A stretch of 34,113 nt of DNA. Origin: Methylacidiphilales bacterium. Lineage in GTDB: Bacteria > Verrucomicrobiota > Verrucomicrobiia > Methylacidiphilales > UBA1321. Of this stretch, positions 1 to 6,544 are shown piece after piece. A model generated the notes under the pieces. That model was not told the origin of the DNA, made no database searches, and saw only the letters and a list, made by a program, of their open reading frames with translations. The stretch is from the NCBI GenBank assembly GCA_021272315.1, contig JAJSLI010000099.1, forward strand, positions 1 through 34,113, written 5' to 3'. Made by a program: the position numbers and the translations under genes. Position 1 is the stretch's first letter; every line of letters begins with the position of its first letter.

Positions 1-7
1 CTAGAAC

Positions 8-415
8 TCATTGCAAAAGTCTCCTGAGGCAAATCCAGGCACAGGCGAGATGGAGCAGGGCCTCGTACATGAAGGCGTAGCGCTCGAAGCGCTGGGTGAT
101 GCGGCGAAAACCGTTGAGCCAGGCAAAGAATCGTTCCACGACCCAGCGGTTGCCGGAAAGCTCCCGGTGAGTATGAGGACGGTACTTGAGTTTTCCTCCA
201 TAAGGAGCGCGCCGCAGGGGGATGCTGTGGCGAATGCCTCGGCGAACCAGAGCCAGACGAAAGGCCTTGCCGTCGTAGCCCCGATCTGCGGCCAAGCCGC
301 CGGGACGACTGCGCGGTCGACCTCGTCGTCGGGGCACTTTGATTTGAGCCAAAGCCCGCGGCGCAGCCGTAATGTCGGCTACGTTGCCTTCGGCCAAATG
401 ACAGGCTAAGGGCAA
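8..415 (-). CDS. IS5-family transposase, C-terminal DDE part (orfB)
   Basis: This second frame carries the rest of the DDE catalytic domain. The second aspartate is in LAADRGYDGKAF, and the final glutamate is in the signature NRWVVERFFAWLNGFRRI, with the usual arginines around it. It overlaps the end of orfA and reads back in frame -1 to the A/G run near 485-494, where upstream residues (GDKVGRTRAGKASKRHV) are typical of the family. It is probably translated only as a fusion with orfA. All three catalytic acidic residues are present across the two frames, so the element may still be active if the shift is programmed. Confidence 0.88.
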   Translation of the reverse strand: MPLACHLAEGNVADITAAPRALAQIKVPRRRGRPRSRPGGLAADRGYDGKAFRLALVRRGIRHSIPLRRAPYGGKLKYRPHTHRELSGNRWVVERFFAWLNGFRRITQRFERYAFMYEALLHLACAWICLRRLLQ

Positions 416-822
416 CCCGTTTCCTTCGACAACGACATGTCTCTTGGAGGCTTTCCCCGCCCGCGTGCGACCGACTTTGTCGCCCCTTTTTTGGCCTTCA
501 CGTAAGACCCGTCCACCGCACAGCGCTGCCAGTCAATCTGTCCGCCCACATCGAGGTCGCGCAAGAGGTGCCGCCAAAGCCGCAGCAGCGTGCCGTCCCG
601 CGCCCACCGGTTCAAACGCCGCCAAGCCGTGGAGTCGTGCCCATACTCCTTGGGCAGATCGTTCCAGCGGCAGCCGGTAATCAAGACATAGAGGATCGCG
701 TTGAGGCAGCGTCGGTCATCGGCCCTCGGCCTTCCCATCACGCCCTGACGGCTCATCTTGTCGGCAACTCTCTTCCATTGCTCATCGGTGACGGCGATTT
801 CCATGCCACCAACTTCTAACAA
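406..822 (-). CDS. IS5-family transposase, N-terminal part (orfA)
   Basis: This is the first reading frame of the transposase (138 codons). It has the N-terminal DUF4096-like region of the IS5/IS427 group (WKRVADKM, then CRWNDLPKEYG and WRRLNRWARDG) and the first catalytic aspartate in CAVDGSYVKAKKG. After the A6G4 run at about 485-494 the frame becomes unlike transposase and stops near 406, while the conserved sequence continues in the -1 frame, which is orfB. IS427-group elements normally make the full enzyme by programmed frameshifting at such a run. The alternative is a disabling mutation, which the sequence alone cannot exclude. It catalyses cut-and-paste movement of the IS. Confidence 0.88.
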   Translation of the reverse strand: MLEVGGMEIAVTDEQWKRVADKMSRQGVMGRPRADDRRCLNAILYVLITGCRWNDLPKEYGHDSTAWRRLNRWARDGTLLRLWRHLLRDLDVGGQIDWQRCAVDGSYVKAKKGATKSVARGRGKPPRDMSLSKETGCP

Positions 823-837
823 ATCGGTGAATTTACC

Positions 838-1524
838 TCAATGACTTTTGCAATAGATTCTAGCACCTGAGATTGAGTCATAACGCGCCATCCATTCTCG
901 CGAAAGGCGGTCCGTCAGTTGATTCATTGGCTCAGCATCGTCGCGATGTAAACCGATCCAGAAGCGAGCAGGACGTCCCACCTTCGCGACGAACGAGACC
1001 ATGTTGCCGCTGAAAAATACGACATTATCAATCTCGTGAAAGTGGTCCTTAATAGTCAAGTAAATGAGATGTATCATGACAGGCATTTCAAAAATAAGAT
1101 TGCCATCATTCGCCAATAAAAGGAGTCCACGATAGTCCGACAAGTTTAGGGCCGATTTTGTGGCTCGAATTTGTGCATTTGCTTTCTGAATACATCGCTT
1201 GATGGGTTCTCCCATTACTCGGCACATTTCATTTTGGCATAGCGGAGGTAGCGTCCGAGAATTTATGGCTGGAGGAACGGGGCCGCTGACGAGCCCACCT
1301 TCTCGCCACTTTACCCACAAGTTACCCAATCTTTGCTTTGTGGCTGGATCATTGCTTTTATCCTCTTCGAGACACTTCAACTCGGCCACAACCTTGTCGT
1401 GATGAAAAACGTAGTCTGCATTCACGAACCCTGGAGATTGTCCTACGATATCACTTACTAATTGCCCATTGCATTTCTTTGCGACGGCGTTGAAGGCCTC
1501 TTCAATTTCGACTTGCTGGTACAT
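838..1524 (-). pseudogene. PD-(D/E)XK-like protein, 3' end cut by the IS
   Basis: About 221 native residues are followed by seven (RIYCKSH) read from the IS end before a stop at 838, so the original C-terminus is lost. No family is recognised. The segment NADYVFHHDKVVAELKC, with Asp37, Glu48 and Lys50, has the spacing of a PD-(D/E)XK nuclease core, so a DNA-cleaving role is inferred. The ATG at 1524 is preferred because GGAG lies 8 nt upstream. An in-frame GTG at 1542, touching the stop of the HNH gene, is the alternative. It is the last gene of a minus-strand run of nuclease-like genes. The truncated protein could still fold, because the core is N-terminal, but loss of function is as likely. 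Confidence 0.6.
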
Positions 1525-1542
1525 TTGTCGGGCTCCACGCAC

Positions 1543-2055
1543 CTACGCTTCCTGTTTTCCTTTAGCATACCGCTCCAGCCAAGGCTTTCTTGGCGAGCCG
1601 TGCCGGGCTACCAATGCAAGAAGGGCTCGACCGCAAGTCGTGCTGTCTTTGAGATCGGCGATTACGACATCCACTGGCAACCCCCACCAATCTGCGACCC
1701 CTTGAGCGTGCTCATAATCGAGCACGGTGAATAAAAGATCCTGTTCCGTATACGACCATAGTCCCGCGCGATACCCTCGGAGCGCCTGATTCTCGGCCTC
1801 TTCAAGCGGATAGAGGCTTTCGTCGGATGTTTTCGGGACCATATGTTTTTTCAGATGACAATCCTTGCACAGCGCTACGAGCGAGTCATCAGGATATTCC
1901 CAAGGTTTCCGGCCTGATTCGTAGAACGTGTGATGCACATGCAGGGTTTTTTCTCCAGACCCGCACGATTCACATTTGAAGTCGCTGCGATTCAGGATCG
2001 CAAGTCGTTTTCGCTGCCAATGTGGACTAAGAAGGAGCTCTTGGTACGAAGCCAT
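1543..2055 (-). CDS. HNH endonuclease
   Basis: A 170-aa protein with a compact HNH domain in its N-terminal half. The zinc-binding pair Cys28/Cys31 (FKCESCGSG) is followed by the HNH core His39-His42 (LHVHHTFYES), then DDSLVALCKDCHLKKH with Cys63, Cys66 and His67. The C-terminal 90 residues (YPLEEAENQALRGYRAGLW onward) match nothing I recognise and may be a specificity or partner domain. The family cuts DNA using one metal ion. Here it sits directly upstream of, and probably co-transcribed with, the PD-(D/E)XK-like gene, whose possible GTG start touches this stop. The start at 2055 has AGGA about 9 nt upstream. An accessory restriction role is inferred from context. Confidence 0.85.
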   Translation of the reverse strand: MASYQELLLSPHWQRKRLAILNRSDFKCESCGSGEKTLHVHHTFYESGRKPWEYPDDSLVALCKDCHLKKHMVPKTSDESLYPLEEAENQALRGYRAGLWSYTEQDLLFTVLDYEHAQGVADWWGLPVDVVIADLKDSTTCGRALLALVARHGSPRKPWLERYAKGKQEA

Positions 2056-2132
2056 CGAAAATGTCCCTTGTTCTGTTTATCCCTTAAGTTTAGGCGCTTG
2101 AGTGGCAAGAGAAAGCATCACTACTCTTGCGT

Positions 2133-2894
2133 TCAGTGCTGAAGCTCATGAACCTTACCCTGAACGCCAAGCACAAACAGCCTGGAAAAACCTCGGGAGT
2201 CAAAAACATGGCTCCACAATGCCTCCGGCATTTCCATGGTGGTGGAAAGCTCATCCCCCTCAGCGGCCATGAGCAACCATACCTCGTCGCAACGAGCGAG
2301 ATATCCAGGTAATCGTTTTGCTTTTTCGTCAACTACGTTTTGAAGATGGTTTGCGTCAATTGAAAGAATCCAGGCACTCCGCGGTGCAAAAAAAGAAACT
2401 CCTACTTGGTTTGGAAACCGAATCATCCTTACTGAATCGACTTCTGCGGCAAGTCCTTCCTCCCCCGTATTGTCGATCTCGCTTCGACCGGGATTCGACG
2501 GTAGGTACCTTTCTATCGCATTAACAATCTCAATGACCATGGGCTTAATCCTGGCTTTACCGATCCGACCTCGACCGATATGCAGCTTAACTTCGATTGG
2601 AGGCAATCCCCTTCGCTCGTACTCAAGACGCACGGTCTCGGCGATATCATCGATGAGATTTTCACGTGCTTGTAGCGTCCCTTTTCTAGTACCAGGTTCA
2701 GCAAAGAGACGAGTGTGTTCAAGGCCAACAGTCCTCGTGTTATTTCTGAACAGAAAATCCGGCGCTGGCTCTACTCCTCGCTCGACCTTGCACTTCAAAT
2801 CGAGAAAGGTCATCAAGGCATCGACGTGCCTTGTCTCGATGGTTTCTTTGGATACTTGGCGCACTTGACAACGTTGATCCAAAGCAACCGCCAA
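2133..2894 (-). CDS. Unknown protein with a possible PD-(D/E)XK-like motif
   Basis: An open frame of 253 codons that I do not recognise. The N-terminal third has PAPDFLFRNN followed by VGLEHTRLF. An aspartate, a hydrophobic strand and a glutamate in this spacing recall the PD-(D/E)XK fold, but the expected lysine is threonine (EHT), so any nuclease role is speculative. The C-terminus (FSRLFVLGVQGKVHEL) looks like a regular alpha/beta domain. The start is uncertain: the first codon of the open frame is TTG at 2894, and ATG at 2813 is the first ATG. It lies between the HNH gene and the larger nuclease gene on the same strand and probably belongs to the same transcription unit. Confidence 0.6.
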   Translation of the reverse strand: MAVALDQRCQVRQVSKETIETRHVDALMTFLDLKCKVERGVEPAPDFLFRNNTRTVGLEHTRLFAEPGTRKGTLQARENLIDDIAETVRLEYERRGLPPIEVKLHIGRGRIGKARIKPMVIEIVNAIERYLPSNPGRSEIDNTGEEGLAAEVDSVRMIRFPNQVGVSFFAPRSAWILSIDANHLQNVVDEKAKRLPGYLARCDEVWLLMAAEGDELSTTMEMPEALWSHVFDSRGFSRLFVLGVQGKVHELQH

Positions 2895-2918
2895 AACAAT
2901 GCAACTCTTGCCGATGGA

Positions 2919-2979
2919 CTAATCCGATGTCTTCGCATCTCCTTTTCGGCCTTCATTCTTTTTCCGCCAATGACGGATA
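2919..2979 (-). pseudogene. Orphan 3' tail of the HTH gene
   Basis: In frame, these bases encode IRHWRKKNEGRKGDA and then KTSD and a stop. Up to DA this is identical to the C-terminal tail of the intact HTH protein at 5374-5670 (IRHWRKKNEGRKGDA, then GTLV). No HTH body lies upstream, because the preceding bases belong to the end of the 774-aa gene. It is best read as the old 3' end of the HTH gene, separated from its body when the cassette between the 46-bp repeats was inserted. Confidence 0.55.
2934..2979. repeat. 46-bp direct repeat, copy 1
   Basis: These 46 bases are identical to 5389-5434, in the same orientation. They begin CGCATCTCCTTTTCGGCC and end CCGCCAATGACGGATA. Read on the minus strand the repeat supplies the last eight codons and stop of the 774-aa gene (YPSLAEKE) and, in another frame, the HTH-protein tail. 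The two copies are 2455 bp apart. Confidence 0.95.
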
Positions 2980-5277
2980 CCTCCCGCTTCCACCCAGCGG
3001 TGGATTGAAAAACAACTTAGAGGTGGCCGTGCAGAGATTCTCGACGCTGCCACCCCAGGCATTGATGCCGAGGCCCTCCGGCACCCGGTCGTAAATATGG
3101 TAAGGCTCCAGTTCACGCGTAGTCAGCAGGATCACCCGAGGTTGAATACCTTTGAGCAAATCAATTTCCTCCGGGGTGAAAGAGGAGAGTTTCGAGGCAA
3201 CCAGAAAAACCTCGAAATACTTGTCGGGCAGAGCGGCCGCCACTGTCTGAAAATTCTCAATATCCTCTGCGTTAATCGGACCGGCGCTCTTGCATTCGCC
3301 CAGAAGCACGGCCGTCCTTTCGGGATAGATTCGTGGTACAAACAACACAAAATCGATCTCGAAGTCACGCGCGTCCTTTTTGTCCTTGGCTCGAAAATTC
3401 AGGGACATCGAGTAGAGATGATTGCCCCGAATGGCGCCCATATTTGTTTCCAACTGCTGCAAGGTCAGGACCACCGGGATCGCTCCCATCACGTTGCGTT
3501 CAACCCCCAGGATTCCGGACCGGCGATACTGCCAGTCACAATCGACGAGCTGGCGCGTCGCGTCGTGAACATGCCCACAGAGGTCGCAGGTGAATTGCTG
3601 TCTCAGATTATTGATCGATACCCAACTGAATAAATTGCACGTCGGGCAATTCACTCGGACACCTTGGCGAAATAATCCCTTTTCAATCAAAAATGAAAAA
3701 ATGGCGGACGGTTTTAATTTCTGGTCGAAAGGCCGAGGTTCGATAAAGAGTCCCTCGTAGTCTTTAAAGCTGGCCCCTGGATTCGACGGGTCGCGTTGGC
3801 AAATGATCTGCAACGCCCCTCTTTTATTGAACGAATCGGTCGGACCGTAGGTATCGATCAGCCTTCTGACACCGGAAATTTTCAAGACTCTTGCTCCCTG
3901 AAGCCCTCCCAAGTGGGAGACGAGTTGACGCGCAATCAGCCCCCCGGAACTTAGCTCCGTCTCGAATCCCGCTTTCTCAAAAATCTTCTTCGTCAACGAA
4001 GCAACCGGAAGCGCTGACAACGAGGAATCGGTGTCGGTCGGATGAATGGCGATACCGATGCTTTCCGGCTCCAAGCGAGCCCTCGAGGGGTCGAAATGCA
4101 TCTCCCGCGCACAAAAGTCGTTCAACTCGGGAAGATAGGGGGGATTGAAGGTGTGCCGGTCGTTCCCAAATAGCCCTCCGAAAAACGACACCGATGCCAC
4201 CAAGTGTTGCGTATGAAACCAGATATCGTCGGAGAACGGCTTTTCGCTTAAGGGAAACGTGACCCTGGGCGGTCCCTTCTCCTGATCCACAATCCCGAGA
4301 ACTGACGTGCTTCCCAGGTACATCATGGGGGCATTCGCTCGCGGATTGCTCCACAGGTCTTTCCAGGCCGGCATAAAGCGCATGTCGGGTCCGGAAAAGA
4401 TCGCTTGCGCTTGCTCGTTCAGGTTCTCGGGGAATCGGACCGCCACATAGCGGTCAAATTCGTCGCGAACGGCGACTGTTTCACGAGTTCTCTTCTCCCA
4501 TTCTGGAAGAATCACGGCGAAACGGTCGAGTTGACCGTGGTCGACAAACAACATACCAATATCAGCCGCCCGCAGATTCCAAAACGTGATCAAATCATCC
4601 AACTGGCGGGCACTGCCGACGAAAAAGCCTGGCGCGCCAGATAAGGACGATAGTCGGTAATGTCTTTCCAATCCGTGGCGAGACAACCAGGCGATGCTCG
4701 GCTTCGCAACCGCATCCGCAGGAATCGGCAGGCGCGGATCAAGAACGTGTTCAGATGCCGATGCTGCTTGAATCAGCATTTTACGATAATCGATCCCAAC
4801 CTCGGCGGGGTCCGGGTAGGCGCCATATTGAACCAGAAACATGTCCGCCAACGGATCGTCGGGACTCCATGAATAGAGCCTTACGCCTTCCTTTTTGAGG
4901 GCTTCCCATTCTGGTTTGTGGATCGAATGGGCCATTGCATTGACCACATCAAGAATTTGAGCATGGCCTTCTTCCCCCGGTCCGCGACTGATAATGCCAT
5001 GGGCCAGGAAGGGCTTGAGCAAATGCGGGAACTGTTTCGCAAATTCCTTAGACTCGTTGTCGTCTCGGATGGGATGGATGAAATCGACCCGAAATGCGTC
5101 CACCAAGGCGCTCGCCTGTTCAACCTCGTCAATGACCAGGACTGGATTAAATCGTCCGCCCCAAAGGGAATAAGAAAGCCTGACCGCCTGTCGGAAGGCT
5201 TCAAAATCCCCTTTGCGTATCGCCCACCCGATCCTGAATGGACGATAGGTGACGTCCAATCGCAGGGTGTTCATCAC
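2953..5277 (-). CDS. Large zinc-ribbon plus PD-(D/E)XK putative defence nuclease
   Basis: A 774-aa protein with no assigned name. At about 546-569 it has a zinc ribbon, CPTC and CDLC (NCPTCNLFSW, then FTCDLCGHVHD). At about 643-663 it has a restriction-endonuclease-like core: DFEIDFVLFVPR, then TAVLLGECKSAG, i.e. Asp, a hydrophobic strand and Glu-Cys-Lys. This E-x-K is typical of PD-(D/E)XK nucleases that handle foreign DNA. The first 500 residues are alpha/beta-rich and unrecognised. The frame opens with GTG at 5277 (GAGG 9 nt upstream), and ATG at 5274 is the alternative. The last eight codons lie in the 46-bp repeat, so its native C-terminus may have been replaced. It sits alone between the two repeats, as cargo of an inserted cassette. 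Cleavage of invading DNA is inferred, not shown. Confidence 0.75.
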   Translation of the reverse strand: MMNTLRLDVTYRPFRIGWAIRKGDFEAFRQAVRLSYSLWGGRFNPVLVIDEVEQASALVDAFRVDFIHPIRDDNESKEFAKQFPHLLKPFLAHGIISRGPGEEGHAQILDVVNAMAHSIHKPEWEALKKEGVRLYSWSPDDPLADMFLVQYGAYPDPAEVGIDYRKMLIQAASASEHVLDPRLPIPADAVAKPSIAWLSRHGLERHYRLSSLSGAPGFFVGSARQLDDLITFWNLRAADIGMLFVDHGQLDRFAVILPEWEKRTRETVAVRDEFDRYVAVRFPENLNEQAQAIFSGPDMRFMPAWKDLWSNPRANAPMMYLGSTSVLGIVDQEKGPPRVTFPLSEKPFSDDIWFHTQHLVASVSFFGGLFGNDRHTFNPPYLPELNDFCAREMHFDPSRARLEPESIGIAIHPTDTDSSLSALPVASLTKKIFEKAGFETELSSGGLIARQLVSHLGGLQGARVLKISGVRRLIDTYGPTDSFNKRGALQIICQRDPSNPGASFKDYEGLFIEPRPFDQKLKPSAIFSFLIEKGLFRQGVRVNCPTCNLFSWVSINNLRQQFTCDLCGHVHDATRQLVDCDWQYRRSGILGVERNVMGAIPVVLTLQQLETNMGAIRGNHLYSMSLNFRAKDKKDARDFEIDFVLFVPRIYPERTAVLLGECKSAGPINAEDIENFQTVAAALPDKYFEVFLVASKLSSFTPEEIDLLKGIQPRVILLTTRELEPYHIYDRVPEGLGINAWGGSVENLCTATSKLFFNPPLGGSGRYPSLAEKE

Positions 5278-5373
5278 TGAAGATTACCTCGAAGTTGAAT
5301 TTCGACACGAACCAAAAGGCTGTAAGCAAATCATTGAGGCATTTGTTTCGTTATGCCAAGATTCCGGGAGGAA

Positions 5374-5670
5374 CTAAACCAATGTTCCCGCATCTCCTTT
5401 TCGGCCTTCATTCTTTTTCCGCCAATGACGGATAAGTGTTGCAGAGGCGCGATCCAGCCATTTGCTGTCCGTTCGCACTTTCTCCAGATCAGGTCCGGCA
5501 AAATAGCGTGTGGCGTTTTGCGGAGGCGAACCGAGGGGTTTGAGCAGCTTATGGGCAACCAACACGGGGATGTCGTGCGGAGAAAATCCGAGATGCCAAG
5601 CCGCCTCCTCTGTCGTCAAACGACCGGGGAGGCGGGGAAAGCTCATGAAGGCGAGACGATCTTGATTCAT
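5374..5670 (-). CDS. Small helix-turn-helix (MerR/excisionase-like) protein
   Basis: A 98-aa protein. LTTEEAAWHLGFSPHDIP, followed by LVAHKLLKPLG and then RYFAGPDLE, is the classic winged-helix layout of MerR/excisionase-type DNA-binding domains (helix, turn, recognition helix, wing, next helix). The C-terminus is basic (HWRKKNEGRKGD). I recall very similar short proteins in many copies in Verrucomicrobiota genomes, which is my main hint about the host; a search could settle it. Its 3' end contains one copy of the 46-bp repeat. It could regulate the neighbouring genes or serve as an excisionase-like factor. Both are inferences. Confidence 0.7.
   Translation of the reverse strand: MNQDRLAFMSFPRLPGRLTTEEAAWHLGFSPHDIPVLVAHKLLKPLGSPPQNATRYFAGPDLEKVRTDSKWLDRASATLIRHWRKKNEGRKGDAGTLV
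5389..5434. repeat. 46-bp direct repeat, copy 2
   Basis: Identical to 2934-2979. It lies inside the 3' end of the intact HTH gene and encodes its basic tail (RHWRKKNEGRKGDA). The identity ends sharply on both sides. Placement at the 3' end of a gene, with a second copy beyond the inserted DNA, is the pattern left by site-specific integration or by recombination between duplicated gene ends. Confidence 0.95.
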
Positions 5671-5685
5671 GGTGCTTTCCTCAGA

Positions 5686-6192
5686 TTAGCGAGTCGCTGA
5701 TTTCTCGCGGCGAGGTTGCATCCCAGGGCGCGCCTTCCATACCGCCTTGGGTTCCGAAGCGCTGGAGCACAATTCCAGCAATTGTCCGGCGGCTTTCGGT
5801 GGGAGAAGCTTATTCACTTGGCCGCGAAACGTCCTTCGTTCTGTGGGACGAAACAGCGTGACCTTGCGAAAGAGCGAATCGAAATGATTACCGGCCAGCG
5901 ACCGAACAGTCAGGAAGTCCGATTCGCTCGGATCGAAGTCCGTTTTAATCTTGGCCTCGGGGAAAACGATGCGGCATTCGCAGCCATGGCCCAGGGCGAT
6001 CCATTGCGTTCCGTCACTGTCCTTTTCCAGTAACGGCAGATGCTCGGTGGGCCGGGCGGCGGCCTCGTCTTTCAGCCGTTCTTTGATCTTCTTAAACTCA
6101 TCGTTGAGGACGGTGAGTTGCTGGTGAATGGCGAAGCCGCGCTCAACCAATTGAGGAATTTGATTTTGACGGTTGGATGTTTTGGTTTTCAT
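5686..6192 (-). CDS. Unknown 168-aa protein
   Basis: I do not recognise this gene. The open frame extends to 6276, but ATG at 6192 (MKTKTSNRQNQIPQLVERG) gives a more natural N-terminus. The preceding codons (ending KFPKMDPCWTWP) look like untranslated leader. The N-terminal 60 residues are predicted helical and possibly coiled (VERGFAIHQQLTVLNDEFKKIKERLKDEA). The middle has a beta-rich stretch, CECRIVFPEAKI, and the C-terminus is basic (RPGMQPRREKSATR). It ends 16 bp before the HTH gene starts, so the two probably form one transcript. The context is accessory DNA between the BREX-like operon and the nuclease cassette. No function is proposed. Confidence 0.6.
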   Translation of the reverse strand: MKTKTSNRQNQIPQLVERGFAIHQQLTVLNDEFKKIKERLKDEAAARPTEHLPLLEKDSDGTQWIALGHGCECRIVFPEAKIKTDFDPSESDFLTVRSLAGNHFDSLFRKVTLFRPTERRTFRGQVNKLLPPKAAGQLLELCSSASEPKAVWKARPGMQPRREKSATR

Positions 6193-6342
6193 GGGCCAAG
6201 TCCAACACGGGTCCATTTTTGGAAATTTCGCTGCGCCGATAAACGTCGACAGATGCCGACCATTGCCGATATTCATCGATGAACGTCGAGCGAATTATTT
6301 TGACAGGTCCCAGAAATCCGAGGGTTTCTGGACGATTCTGGA

Positions 6343-6480
6343 TTATCCTATGGCCTTTAATTCGTATCGTGCGGCCATGGCCGCAAGGGCTTGGTGCAGA
6401 CGACGCTCAAACTCACTGCCAGACATAGGGCGCGCGCGATACCGATCCAACTGCCGAATAAGCTCAGAGTAAGTTGCCAT
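6343..6480 (-). CDS. Possible small ORF, 45 aa
   Basis: ATG at 6480 opens 45 codons (MATYSELIRQLDRYRARPM through ARYELKAIG) ending in TAA at 6343. The peptide is helical and amphipathic, with alternating leucine and arginine, and reads like a real small protein rather than a shadow frame. It starts 64 bp after the helicase stop on the same strand. The upstream GGAA is a poor ribosome site. The remaining bases to 6192 hold no other convincing gene. Confidence 0.35.
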   Translation of the reverse strand: MATYSELIRQLDRYRARPMSGSEFERRLHQALAAMAARYELKAIG

Positions 6481-6544
6481 AAGAATGTGTGTTCCTTATC
6501 AAAAAATCGTGAGAGGAAGCTCGGTCACATCGGATTGTCAGGGC

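Larger units (their letters stand above)
1..863 (-). mobile_element. IS5-family insertion sequence with CTAG ends
   Basis: The element is bounded by CTAG at 1-4 and 860-863, which fits the YTAR-type target duplication of IS5-family elements. Just inside are imperfect inverted repeats sharing the core ATTGCAAAAGTC (left about 5-22, right about 841-859), and the similarity continues for some 15 further bases with one indel. A two-frame DDE transposase fills it on the minus strand. It has inserted into the 3' end of the putative nuclease gene on its right. The left flank is outside the window, so whether CTAG is a true duplication cannot be confirmed. The window starting exactly at this end suggests an assembly break at a repeated IS. 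Confidence 0.9.
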
